Shown here: positions 1 through 6,919 of the stretch, piece by piece
Layout of the letters: each line of letters opens with the position of its first letter
Numbering within the stretch: the first letter of the stretch is position 1
NCBI GenBank assembly: GCA_044371675.1
Contig: JBILTF010000072.1
Coordinates: 1 to 11,953, forward strand
Direction: 5' to 3'
DNA from: CAIZGX01 sp044371675
GTDB lineage: Bacteria > Bacteroidota > Bacteroidia > Flavobacteriales_D > Sanyastnellaceae
DNA length: 11,953 nucleotides
Made by a program: the position numbers and the translations under genes
The notes under the pieces: generated by a model
Told to the model about the DNA's origin: nothing
The model's input: only the letters and a program-made list of their open reading frames with translations
Database searches by the model: none

Positions 1-27
1 TCGCGAGTTCGAGTCTCGTCTCTCGCT
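1..27 (+). tRNA. 3' end of a tRNA, probably tRNA-Gly (partial)
   Basis: The window opens inside a tRNA. A T-arm is visible: stem GCGAG (3-7), loop TTCGAGT (8-14), return strand CTCGT (15-19, closing with a G-U pair). It is followed by the 3' acceptor strand CTCTCGC (20-26) and discriminator base T27. No CCA is encoded. The discriminator U, and a 5' acceptor strand that would have to be GCGAGAG, fit bacterial tRNA-Gly best. tRNA-Cys also carries U at this position, and the anticodon lies outside the window, so the amino acid is inferred. Confidence 0.72.
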
Positions 28-35
28 CAAGTTTT

Positions 36-68
36 AAAAAAGCCTGATTGATTGTCAGGTTTTTTTTT
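36..68 (+). terminator. Terminator-like hairpin between the two tRNAs
   Basis: The stem CCTGA (43-47) pairs with TCAGG (55-59) around a 7-base loop and is followed by nine T (60-68). The A-run at 36-41 can extend pairing into the T-run past a bulged G42. The GC core is only 5 bp, so it may be a weak or partial terminator. This matters because no clear promoter is visible between it and the downstream tRNA. Confidence 0.6.
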
Positions 69-81
69 ATCTGAGTGTTTT

Positions 82-166
82 GCCCGGATGGTGGAATCGG
101 TAGACACGCAGGACTTAAAATCCTGTGACCATTGCGGTCGTGTGGGTTCAAGTCCCACTCCGGGTA
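82..166 (+). tRNA. tRNA-Leu (anticodon UAA)
   Basis: This is a complete 85-nt class II tRNA. The acceptor strands GCCCGGA (82-88) and TCCGGGT (159-165) pair, with one terminal G-U, and the discriminator is A166. The anticodon stem CAGGA/TCCTG (109-113/121-125) encloses the loop CTTAAAA (114-120), giving anticodon TAA at 116-118, which reads UUA and UUG leucine codons. A long variable arm follows (about 126-141), then a T-arm with GTTCAAG. The long variable arm is the leucine/serine/tyrosine hallmark. CCA is not encoded, so it must be added after transcription. Confidence 0.97.
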
Positions 167-190
167 CAAAAGCGAGAAATCGCACAAATT

Positions 191-220
191 AAATCCTTGA
201 AGAAATTCAAGGATTTTTTT
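191..220 (+). terminator. Rho-independent terminator after the tRNAs
   Basis: A perfect 11-bp stem, AAATCCTTGAA (191-201) with TTCAAGGATTT (206-216), closes a GAAA tetraloop (202-205) and runs into a T tract (214-220). A small second hairpin, GCGA-GAAA-TCGC (172-183), sits between the tRNA 3' end and this stem. The structure should end the tRNA transcript. It finishes only eight bases before the next start codon. Confidence 0.88.
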
Positions 221-228
221 ATTTAACA

Positions 229-1239
229 ATGGAAGCAACAACCAATCCGATAGGACTCTTAAATGCCTTGCGTGGTATAGCCGCATGGATGGTCTGTATG
301 TTTCATTCCGCCTTCATAATTCAACCTTTTTATCCGGAGTTCCATCATATACTTGATTGGGGACAAGAGGGTGTGTATGTTTTTTTCGTGATTAGCGGCG
401 TCGTTCTTCCCTGGTCCATGGAGCAAGGAAAGTACAGCTTCAAGAATCTAGATAAATTCATGTGGAAAAGAGTCGTGCGATTGTATCCACCTTTCGTCAT
501 TTCTGTAATCGTTTTCGTAGCGGGAATCTGGATCATGAAAGACAATCGTTCGTTCTACGATGTTGAAATCATGGAGCGCTTCATGGACAGCGTAACGTTT
601 CAAGTCCCTTTCAAAGAATCGAAATGGGTCATTGAAGTGTATTGGACCCTGTTCGTTGAATTTCAATACTACATCTACTTAGCTCTAATCTTCCCGTTCT
701 TGGCCAGCAACAAGCAATCTATTCGATTAGCTGCCTACTATGGAACGCTGGCGTTGACATTCCTATCTCATTTTTTCGTGCCTGTTCACACCAAAGAAAA
801 TGTGTTCTTCCATTTGCCTGTTTTTGCATTGGGCTTTTCCCTTTTCCTCTATTACAAAAAGAATGTTTCAAAGTTGGAATTTTGGAGTGGTGTAATCGCT
901 TCTCTTTGCCTTGGGCTATTCAACATATATGACCAATTACATTTGGGGACGCACATTACCATTGTCGCTGGACTTACTTTCTTCGCTATCTATTTCATAA
1001 AACGCGGACCGTCGTGGTTGAGCTTTCTTGGAGATGTCTCATATTCGTACTATTTATTCCATCTCTTTTTCGTTTCATTCATCTACGGAAAATTTTACCA
1101 CGAAGCTCAAGATCCTAAGTTGGTTTGGGTGGTCTTCATAGCCATTCAAGCTTATGCCGTATTGGGAGCATGGGTGATGTATCAGCTCATTGAAAAGCCG
1201 TCTTTGGCATGGACGAAAAAGATTCGTTACCGCTCATAG
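229..1239 (+). CDS. Acyltransferase 3 family membrane protein (OafA/YrhL-like)
   Basis: A 336-residue polytopic membrane protein of the acyltransferase-3 family, whose members move acetyl or other short acyl groups onto surface sugars, LPS or peptidoglycan-linked glycans. The N-terminus carries the family signature LRGIAAWMVCMFH (residues 14-26), including the conserved Arg15 and His26. It is followed by GVYVFFVISGVVL (48-60) and the conserved KRVVRLYPP stretch (80-88). About ten hydrophobic segments are spread along the protein, and a late YSYYLFHLFF segment is also typical. The length is normal for the family. The first ATG is kept because the RGIAAW motif begins only 15 residues in. There is no Shine-Dalgarno and almost no leader, since the preceding terminator ends eight bases upstream. 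The acceptor molecule cannot be inferred. A small SRPBCC gene follows on the same strand after 33 bases. Confidence 0.9.
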   Translation: MEATTNPIGLLNALRGIAAWMVCMFHSAFIIQPFYPEFHHILDWGQEGVYVFFVISGVVLPWSMEQGKYSFKNLDKFMWKRVVRLYPPFVISVIVFVAGIWIMKDNRSFYDVEIMERFMDSVTFQVPFKESKWVIEVYWTLFVEFQYYIYLALIFPFLASNKQSIRLAAYYGTLALTFLSHFFVPVHTKENVFFHLPVFALGFSLFLYYKKNVSKLEFWSGVIASLCLGLFNIYDQLHLGTHITIVAGLTFFAIYFIKRGPSWLSFLGDVSYSYYLFHLFFVSFIYGKFYHEAQDPKLVWVVFIAIQAYAVLGAWVMYQLIEKPSLAWTKKIRYRS

Positions 1240-1268
1240 AAACAATTCAACGACTCTCTTGTTGTTTC
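1239..1268 (+). repeat. Inverted repeat spanning the acyltransferase stop codon
   Basis: GAAACAA (1239-1245) pairs with TTGTTTC (1262-1268), and CAA (1248-1250) can add three pairs with TTG (1259-1261) across a 2-base bulge. No T tract follows, so it is not a standard terminator. It could be a stabilising or attenuating hairpin between the two genes, or chance in AT-rich DNA. Confidence 0.35.
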
Positions 1269-1272
1269 ATTC

Positions 1273-1731
1273 ATGAAAGTATATCGTCTATCTACAGAAA
1301 CATTTATTCCAGCATCTCTCGATACCGTTTGGAATTATTTCGCAACGCCTATCAATTTGAATGAGATGACTCCGCCCGATATGAGTTTTGAAATTCTTAC
1401 TAACGTGGAAGGAGTGAAGATGTATCCGGGAATGATTATTCAATATAAGGTCCGTCCGTTGTTGAATATCCCCATGGGATGGACAACAGAGATTACACAT
1501 TGTGAAGACGGAAAGTATTTTGTTGACGAACAGCGATTCGGTCCGTATGCCCTTTGGCACCACCAACACCACTTTGAAGCTGTTGCTGGTGGGGTGAAAA
1601 TGACAGACACCATTCACTATGCAATAGGCATGGGAATCTTAGGGAAAATCGCTTACGCCGTTTATGTCAAGAAAAGATTAGAAGGAATTTTTTCCTACCG
1701 AGAAAAACGCGTGAAGGAAATTTTCGGTTAG
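1273..1731 (+). CDS. SRPBCC (START/Bet v1-like) ligand-binding family protein
   Basis: A 152-residue soluble protein that looks like a single SRPBCC helix-grip domain. The start RLSTETFIPASLDTVWNYF (residues 5-23) is the characteristic first strand followed by the 'pass over to helix' segment. N-terminal PPDM and GMIIQYKVRP stretches and the DTIHYAIGMG strand (112-121) continue the fold. A basic C-terminal helix (KKRLEGIFSYREKRVKEIF) would close the pocket. Close relatives are usually annotated only as SRPBCC or cyclase-like proteins with an unknown hydrophobic ligand. The ATG is the first in frame and lies 33 bases after the acyltransferase stop, so the two may be co-transcribed. No catalytic role can be assigned. 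A bidirectional terminator follows. Confidence 0.82.
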   Translation: MKVYRLSTETFIPASLDTVWNYFATPINLNEMTPPDMSFEILTNVEGVKMYPGMIIQYKVRPLLNIPMGWTTEITHCEDGKYFVDEQRFGPYALWHHQHHFEAVAGGVKMTDTIHYAIGMGILGKIAYAVYVKKRLEGIFSYREKRVKEIFG

Positions 1732-1783
1732 TGAGAAACAATTAGGAAAGAAAGCGAAGCATTTTCTTTTACAACCTAAAAAG

Positions 1784-1820
1784 TGAATAGCGCCTTTCGA
1801 GCGCTATTCAGATGTTTTTT
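1784..1820. terminator. Bidirectional terminator between convergent genes
   Basis: A perfect 10-bp inverted repeat, TGAATAGCGC (1784-1793) and GCGCTATTCA (1801-1810), has a 7-base loop (1794-1800). On the plus strand it is followed by six T (1815-1820). On the minus strand the bases beyond the stem (1778-1782) read as a run of five T. It sits between the SRPBCC gene stop (1731) and the end of ettA (1823), so it can serve both transcripts. Confidence 0.85.
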
Positions 1821-1822
1821 AA

Positions 1823-3505
1823 CTATCGAGTCAGCTTTTTATATTTGATTCGAGTCGGTCCCGTATCGCCCAATCGTTTCTTTTTATTCTCTTCATATTC
1901 GGAATAAGAACCTTCGAAATAGTACACTTGTGAATCGCCCTCGAAAGCAAGTATGTGTGTGCAAATGCGATCTAAGAACCAGCGGTCGTGACTAATCACA
2001 ACTGCACATCCCGCAAAGTTTTGAATTCCTTCCTCCAGTGCGCGAAGCGTGTTTATGTCAATGTCGTTCGTTGGCTCATCGAGTAAAAGCACGTTAGCTT
2101 CTGTCTTCAAAGTCATTGCGAGGTGTAAACGATTTCGTTCTCCACCCGATAACACGCCGCATTTCTTTTGTTGATCTCCACCGGCAAAGTTGAACTTACT
2201 GCAGTAGGCGCGAGAGTTAATAGTTTGCCCTCCTAAGTCAATGACTTCGTTTCCGCCACTAATTACTTCATAGACACTCTTATTGGCGTCAATTTCTCCG
2301 TGACGTTGATCCACGTAACCAATTTGCACAGTGTCTCCAACTTTAAACTCACCGCTATCTGGTGTTTCTTCACCCATGATCATGCGGAACATCGTAGTCT
2401 TGCCAGCACCATTCGGCCCAATAACACCAACAATTCCAGCAGGAGGAAGCTTGAACGAAAGGTTTTCAATTAACAAGCGATCCCCATATGATTTCGAAAT
2501 TTCGATCGCATCAATAACGTCATTTCCTAAACGAGGACCGTTCGGAATTGGAAGCTCAAGCTTCGCGTCTTTTTCACGCTCGCCTTCAGCCATCATTTTA
2601 TCGTAATTCTGAATACGCGCTTTGTTTTTCGCTTGACGTCCCTTCGGATTCATTCGAACCCACTCTAATTCGCGCTCCAAAATTTTTCTACGCTTGCTTT
2701 CTTGTTTTTCCTCAGCAGCCAAACGCTTCGATTTTTGTTCTAACCACTCGGTGTAATTACCTTCCCACGGAATACCTTCTCCGCGATCCAACTCAAGAAT
2801 CCATCCCGCTACATTGTCCAAGAAATAACGGTCGTGGGTAACGGCCAACACAGTTCCGGGATATTGTTGCAAGTGTTGCTCCAACCATTCAACGCTTTCG
2901 GCGTCCAAGTGGTTTGTAGGCTCATCCAATAACAGGACATCCGGATTTTGAAGAAGTAGTCTACACAATGCAACACGTCGACGTTCTCCACCACTTAATT
3001 TTTCAATAAGCGAATCTTCATCCGGACAACGCAGCGCATCCATAGCAATAGATAACTTCGTATCCAAATCCCATCCGCCTAACGCTTCAATTTTATCTTG
3101 AACAGCAGCCTGACGATCCATTAACGACTGCATTTTGTCAGGGTCGTTCAGAATTTCTTCGTCGCCAAACTTCATGTTAATTTCTTCGTACTCTTTCAAT
3201 ACGTCTGTGATAGGCTTAACGCCTTCCTCAACAATTTCGCGAACCGTTTTAGTGTCGTCCAATTGCGGTTCTTGTGGAAGGTATCCAACAGAATATCCTG
3301 CAGACCAAACAACATCGCCTTGAAACTCTTGGTCAAGGTTTGCAATGATTTTCATAACGGTAGATTTACCAGCACCGTTCAAACCAATGATGCCAATCTT
3401 AGCTCCGTAATAAAACGAAAGGTAAATGTCTTTTATAATGTGCTTGCCAGTAGGAGTGTACTTATTTACACCCACCATGGAAAAGATGATTTTTTTGTCG
3501 CTCAT
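1823..3505 (-). CDS. ettA: Energy-dependent translational throttle protein EttA (ABC-F ATPase)
   Basis: A 560-residue ABC-F protein with two tandem nucleotide-binding domains and no membrane segments. It binds the ribosomal E site and gates the first elongation steps according to the ATP/ADP ratio. Domain 1 has Walker A GLNGAGKS (41-48), signature LSGGE (170-174), Walker B ending in DE (194-195) and switch His224. A charged linker rich in Lys, Arg and Glu (about 245-325) corresponds to the P-site tRNA interaction motif. Domain 2 has GPNGAGKT (363-370), LSGGE (452-456), catalytic Glu477 and His506. The phrase EPTNDIDINTLRALEEG and the C-terminal RIKYKKLTR are typical of the EttA subgroup rather than Uup, YheS or antibiotic-resistance ABC-F proteins. 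All catalytic residues are present and the length is close to E. coli EttA. It lies 31 bases after waaA on the same strand, with a promoter-like -7 element in the gap. Confidence 0.95.
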   Translation of the reverse strand: MSDKKIIFSMVGVNKYTPTGKHIIKDIYLSFYYGAKIGIIGLNGAGKSTVMKIIANLDQEFQGDVVWSAGYSVGYLPQEPQLDDTKTVREIVEEGVKPITDVLKEYEEINMKFGDEEILNDPDKMQSLMDRQAAVQDKIEALGGWDLDTKLSIAMDALRCPDEDSLIEKLSGGERRRVALCRLLLQNPDVLLLDEPTNHLDAESVEWLEQHLQQYPGTVLAVTHDRYFLDNVAGWILELDRGEGIPWEGNYTEWLEQKSKRLAAEEKQESKRRKILERELEWVRMNPKGRQAKNKARIQNYDKMMAEGEREKDAKLELPIPNGPRLGNDVIDAIEISKSYGDRLLIENLSFKLPPAGIVGVIGPNGAGKTTMFRMIMGEETPDSGEFKVGDTVQIGYVDQRHGEIDANKSVYEVISGGNEVIDLGGQTINSRAYCSKFNFAGGDQQKKCGVLSGGERNRLHLAMTLKTEANVLLLDEPTNDIDINTLRALEEGIQNFAGCAVVISHDRWFLDRICTHILAFEGDSQVYYFEGSYSEYEENKKKRLGDTGPTRIKYKKLTR

Positions 3506-3522
3506 AGTGAAAATTTGATAGG

Positions 3523-3530
3523 CAAAGATA
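3523..3530 (-). promoter_or_regulatory. Putative -7 promoter element for ettA
   Basis: On the minus strand 3530-3523 reads TATCTTTG, an exact match to the Bacteroidota -7 consensus TAnnTTTG. It lies about 17 bases upstream of the ettA ATG, in the short gap after waaA. No TTG is seen at the expected -33 distance, so the promoter is only half supported. If real, ettA would be expressed separately from the envelope genes upstream. Confidence 0.45.
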
Positions 3531-3536
3531 CGCTAC

Positions 3537-4775
3537 CTAAGCGCTGTATTTTTCTATTCCTTTTAAAATTCCAGAAGTCGCACCAGCATGTTCTTCAACA
3601 TATTTTTTCCCGTCGTTTGGAATTGAATTTTCATAGCGTGAATGTTCAATAAACGACGAAAGTTCTTCAAGATTTTCTAAAGGAAAAGCAGCACCTAATT
3701 GAACGAGGTCAACCGCTTCTTGAAACTTCTTGTAATTCGGTCCAAAGGCCATCGGTACTCCGTAAACAGCAATTTCCAGAGAGTTGTGCAGTCCCTTCCC
3801 AAATCCACCCCCTAGCACAGCTGCATTTGACTCTGCGTAAATAGAAGAAAGCATTCCAATGGAGTCAACAATGAGCACGCGCGCTTCAATGTTTTTTTCT
3901 GGTTGAAAGGAAGACAGTAATACAGCCCCGAAGCTTTCAAAACGCATCAAAGATTCTTGAACTCGAGTTGAATGAATTTCATGCGGAACAACGCAAACTT
4001 TTATATCAGGAATTCGCGAAAGAAGCATTTCAATAAGTGATTCTTCTTCGGTATAGCTAGATCCTAAAACGACAAGAAAATCATTTTTTTTGAAGGAAGA
4101 AATCCAGGGCAGTTCAACAGGAGATTTTGCAATTTCAATCACACGATCGAACCGGGTATCTCCGGACATTTCAATATTGAAAAATTTAATTTTATTTAAG
4201 AGCTGAAGTGTGCTTTCGTTCTGAACAAAAAAATGTGTAACAGACTTCAGCATTGGCTTCCAGACGAACCCATGCCATTTGAAAAAACGTTGCTCTTCGC
4301 GCAGAATTACTGAAATGCAAAAGAGTTGCGTTTTGCTTTTTTTAAGTTGAAGGAAATAGTTCATCCAAAATTCATACTTCACGAAAAAGGCTTGTTCAGG
4401 ACGAAGGATTTTAACAAATTTCTGAGCGTTGAAAAAGGTGTCGAGAGGAAGGTATCCAATCCAATCTGCACCTGAATAACTCTTCCGCACTTCGTATCCA
4501 GAGGGAGAGAAAAAAGTAAGTGCAATTACTGAATTTGAATGTTGTTTTTTAAGAGCTTCCATCACGGGTCGCCCCTGCTCGAATTCACCCAAAGAGGCAC
4601 AATGAAACCAAATCACTTCTGCGTCAATCGGAATGGAATTGCGCCATTTTTTTAATGAAGAAATAGTTTTTCCTCGTCCAAAATTTCCTGTCCGAATTTT
4701 CTTACTAAATAGACCAGCAAATGGAAGAAAAACTTCAATGATTTGCCAAACAATAGAATAAATAAATCGAAACAT
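3537..4775 (-). CDS. waaA: 3-deoxy-D-manno-octulosonic acid (Kdo) transferase
   Basis: A 412-residue GT30 glycosyltransferase, also called KdtA, that transfers Kdo from CMP-Kdo to the lipid A precursor at the inner face of the inner membrane. An N-terminal hydrophobic segment (about 3-22) fits the membrane anchor. FHCASLGEFEQGRP (57-70) holds the catalytic base glutamate of the family (Glu64). GSSYTEEES (238-246), PHEIH (264-268) and GGGFGKGLHNSLEIAVYGVP (322-341) form the CMP-Kdo-binding half. I use the ATG at 4775 rather than the in-frame ATG at 4811. It makes the protein begin MFRFIYS, as family members begin, and it puts the start one base after the upstream stop (TAA, C, ATG). The longer form would overlap the upstream gene by 35 bases. 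Whether one or two Kdo residues are added cannot be told. Confidence 0.94.
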   Translation of the reverse strand: MFRFIYSIVWQIIEVFLPFAGLFSKKIRTGNFGRGKTISSLKKWRNSIPIDAEVIWFHCASLGEFEQGRPVMEALKKQHSNSVIALTFFSPSGYEVRKSYSGADWIGYLPLDTFFNAQKFVKILRPEQAFFVKYEFWMNYFLQLKKSKTQLFCISVILREEQRFFKWHGFVWKPMLKSVTHFFVQNESTLQLLNKIKFFNIEMSGDTRFDRVIEIAKSPVELPWISSFKKNDFLVVLGSSYTEEESLIEMLLSRIPDIKVCVVPHEIHSTRVQESLMRFESFGAVLLSSFQPEKNIEARVLIVDSIGMLSSIYAESNAAVLGGGFGKGLHNSLEIAVYGVPMAFGPNYKKFQEAVDLVQLGAAFPLENLEELSSFIEHSRYENSIPNDGKKYVEEHAGATSGILKGIEKYSA

Positions 4776-4776
4776 G

Positions 4777-5529
4777 TTAATAGATGTAGAAGTCATTGGG
4801 TGCACGCTCATACAAGTTCAAAATCCACCCTGCACGCAAACCAAAAAGTATGTCTAAACGCTTCGCAGTGTCCTGTGTTTGCGTATCGAGATTCCATTCT
4901 CTTCTGCTCTGTGTAAATCCTTCCGTTGCTTGAGCCCCGATGTAAAAATTAATGAGTCTGTTGTTACTTAAATGATAGTAGCCAATAAACTGATTAACCG
5001 AAAGTCCATTCGTTAATCGGTCATATCCTTTTAAATAATCTCCCTCTAGCTGTGTAATTTTCGCTTCTTGATGTTCAAGCCTTATTTTATGCTGAATCAG
5101 TCCAACGCCGGCTGTTATCAATAGGCCGGAGTTTATATTGGGACCAATAATCGGAAACAATTTCCCACCTTGTAAAAAGACGTTGAATCCTCTTTCTTGA
5201 ATGAACATTGTTGCAATTTGCCCCTGTTCGTCTAGAATCTCTCCACGTGAGGTAAGCAGATTACTAAGCAAATTCGGCTCATGAACCTTATTTCCAAATA
5301 GGTAATTGAACTGAACACCGTAGTACCAATTTTTTTTATCCTTCACATGGAATCCCACCTCAAGGCTTCCGTTATTTCCGAACCTATTAGCTAAGTCTCC
5401 GCCAGGAGTCGAGTATCCGTAACCAACGGTTACATGCGGATTGAAAAGTGAAGAGTCACGGACTTGCCATTGGCCAAATGAAAAAAAGCATGCCAATTGC
5501 AGAAGTGCAAGGAGAGTTAGTTTCTTCAT
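4777..5529 (-). CDS. Predicted outer-membrane beta-barrel protein of unknown function
   Basis: A 250-residue protein I cannot assign to a named family. The N-terminus MKKLTLLALLQLACFFSFGQ is a clear signal peptide, with cleavage likely after the Gly-Gln near residue 20, as is common in Bacteroidota. The mature part is rich in alternating aromatic and glycine strands: HVTVGYGY, SLEVGFHV, WYYGVQFNYLF, FNVFLQGGKLF, GLLITAGVGL, INFYIGAQA and ILFGLRAGWIL. It ends in FYIY, a terminal aromatic like the last strand of an outer-membrane barrel. An 8-strand barrel is plausible. The start at 5529 is preferred over an in-frame ATG at 5553, because the longer form would place eight residues before the signal peptide. 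waaA begins one base after its stop, suggesting translational coupling and possibly a role in LPS or outer-membrane biogenesis. That role is inference only. Confidence 0.8.
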   Translation of the reverse strand: MKKLTLLALLQLACFFSFGQWQVRDSSLFNPHVTVGYGYSTPGGDLANRFGNNGSLEVGFHVKDKKNWYYGVQFNYLFGNKVHEPNLLSNLLTSRGEILDEQGQIATMFIQERGFNVFLQGGKLFPIIGPNINSGLLITAGVGLIQHKIRLEHQEAKITQLEGDYLKGYDRLTNGLSVNQFIGYYHLSNNRLINFYIGAQATEGFTQSRREWNLDTQTQDTAKRLDILFGLRAGWILNLYERAPNDFYIY

Positions 5530-5567
5530 ATTGCGAAAGTAAATGTTATTCATTGGAAACTAAAGCT

Positions 5568-5575
5568 TAATTTTG
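5568..5575 (+). promoter_or_regulatory. Putative -7 element for the aminotransferase gene
   Basis: TAATTTTG (5568-5575) matches the Bacteroidota -7 consensus TAnnTTTG and lies 20 bases before the ATG at 5596, inside the 66-base divergent intergenic region. The only nearby TTG (5553-5555) is 12 bases upstream, closer than the usual 19 or so. The -33 box is therefore not supported. Confidence 0.4.
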
Positions 5576-5595
5576 TTGCCCTTAAATTTCAATAC

Positions 5596-6726
5596 ATGTC
5601 AGTTAATATTCAAATGGTTGATCTCAAGAAACAATACTTGAAAATCAAAGAAGAGGTAGACGCAGCGGTAATTAATGTTATGACGAACGCGAACTTTATC
5701 AATGGAGCAGAGGTGAAGACGTTTCAAACTAATTTAGAAAGTTATCTAAATGTGAAGCACGTCATTCCTTGCGCAAATGGGACAGATGCATTGCAAATTG
5801 CAATGATGGGATTGGGATTAAAGCCGGGCGATGAAGTGATAACAGCTTCTTTTACCTATGTGGCCACCGCGGAAGTAATGGCGCTATTGGGATTGGTTCC
5901 TGTTTTAGTGGAAGTAAATGAAATCGATTTCACGATTGACCCAGCTGAAATTGAAAAGGCTATTACACTGAAGACAAAAGCGATAGTTCCCGTGCATTTG
6001 TTCGGTCAGGGAGCAGATATGAACGCCATTCTGGACATAGCCAAGAAGCATAATTTATTTGTCATTGAAGACACCGCTCAAGCTTTAGGCGCATCCTACA
6101 CAATGAATTCGGGAGAGACGAAATTTCTTGGAACAATTGGGGATATTGGATGCACAAGCTTTTTCCCGTCAAAAAACTTAGGTTGTTTTGGCGATGGAGG
6201 GGCATTGTTCACCAACAACGACGAACTTGCAGCTAATTTGCGAATGATTGCGAATCACGGACAAAAAGTTCGTTATTATCACGATGTAATTGGAGTGAAT
6301 TCTCGCTTGGATACAATACAAGCAGCAATATTGGACATTAAGCTAAAGCACCTTGACGAATACGCGGAAGCTCGCAGATCTGTTGCGAATTTCTATGACA
6401 ATGCTCTTCAGGTAGCTGGTCTTTCTACGCCGAAAAGGATCAATGAAGGGACACATGTTTTTCATCAGTATACATTGCGCATTTTAAACGGGCAGAGAGA
6501 TGCATTAAGATCTCACTTGGAAAAGAATGGAGTGCCGAGTATGATCTATTACCCGCTTCCATTGCATTTTCAAAAAGCCTTTGAGAATATGCGTTATCCA
6601 AAAGGGTCAATGCCCATCAGCGAGCGCTTGTCAAGTGAAGTTTTGTCGTTACCCATTCACACAGAAATGACTTCAGAGGAACTCAATTTTATTGTGGAAA
6701 GTGTATTGGCTTTTTTCAACGATTAG
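5596..6726 (+). CDS. DegT/DnrJ/EryC1/StrS-family sugar aminotransferase (WbpE-like)
   Basis: A 376-residue PLP-dependent aminotransferase of fold type I, class VI, which aminates keto-sugar nucleotides for surface polysaccharides. The N-terminal IQMVDLKKQYLKIKEEVDAA is typical. CANGTDALQIA (59-69) binds the PLP phosphate, IEDTAQALGAS (157-167) supplies the pyridine-nitrogen aspartate Asp159, and FFPSKNLGCFGDGGA (189-203) contains the Schiff-base lysine Lys193. GVNSRLDTIQAAIL, about 40-50 residues further on, is the usual substrate-side motif. The motif spellings resemble WbpE/WlbC, which aminate UDP-3-keto-GlcNAcA on the way to 2,3-diacetamido sugars, but this comparison is from memory. No partner dehydrogenase, acetyltransferase or glycosyltransferase is beside it, so it looks like an isolated sugar-pathway gene. 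The start is the first ATG, with no Shine-Dalgarno. It is divergent from the barrel protein gene. Confidence 0.92.
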   Translation: MSVNIQMVDLKKQYLKIKEEVDAAVINVMTNANFINGAEVKTFQTNLESYLNVKHVIPCANGTDALQIAMMGLGLKPGDEVITASFTYVATAEVMALLGLVPVLVEVNEIDFTIDPAEIEKAITLKTKAIVPVHLFGQGADMNAILDIAKKHNLFVIEDTAQALGASYTMNSGETKFLGTIGDIGCTSFFPSKNLGCFGDGGALFTNNDELAANLRMIANHGQKVRYYHDVIGVNSRLDTIQAAILDIKLKHLDEYAEARRSVANFYDNALQVAGLSTPKRINEGTHVFHQYTLRILNGQRDALRSHLEKNGVPSMIYYPLPLHFQKAFENMRYPKGSMPISERLSSEVLSLPIHTEMTSEELNFIVESVLAFFND

Positions 6727-6875
6727 TGGCTCCACAGACGAGAAAAAATGAATAAATGGGGTATGCAGCGGTTTATATCGAAAAAAAAATGGTCTTCGTC
6801 TCATATTTTTTAAGTTGAAAATCAATGAATTACAAGGCTATTTTGTTTTTTTTAGAAAGAAATTGAAATTAGTGC
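6727..6875. other. AT-rich intergenic stretch upstream of the rpsL promoter
   Basis: Between the aminotransferase stop and the rpsL promoter I see A/T runs (nine A at 6781-6789, eight T at 6846-6853) but no convincing gene or rho-independent terminator. AGACGA (6736-6741) and TCGTCT (6796-6801) could pair across a loop of more than 50 bases, which is weak. AT-rich DNA upstream of a strong ribosomal promoter could act as an UP-like element. Confidence 0.4.
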
Positions 6876-6905
6876 TTGTGAATGTCAAATCGTGATGTAC
6901 ATTTG
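6876..6905 (+). promoter_or_regulatory. Promoter of the rpsL ribosomal operon
   Basis: TTG (6876-6878), a 19-base spacer and TACATTTG (6898-6905) match the Bacteroidota housekeeping promoter, TTG then about 19 bases then TAnnTTTG, at every consensus position. Transcription should start near 6911-6913, giving a leader of roughly 58-60 nt before the rpsL ATG. This is the best promoter in the window, as expected for a highly expressed operon. Confidence 0.82.
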
Positions 6906-6919
6906 CACCCCGAATTTTC

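Noticed and set aside
3263..3652. 129-codon plus-strand frame over the ettA start and waaA end
   Set aside because: It crosses two real minus-strand genes and encodes no recognisable motif.
4776..4811. Longer waaA start with 12 extra residues (MSVHPMTSTSIN)
   Set aside because: It would overlap the barrel protein gene by 35 bases. The start at 4775 gives the normal family N-terminus and a one-base junction.
6748..6813. 21-codon open frame (MNKWGMQRF...) upstream of rpsL
   Set aside because: It is very short, has no ribosome binding site or promoter of its own and resembles no known leader peptide. An AT-rich gap easily gives such frames.
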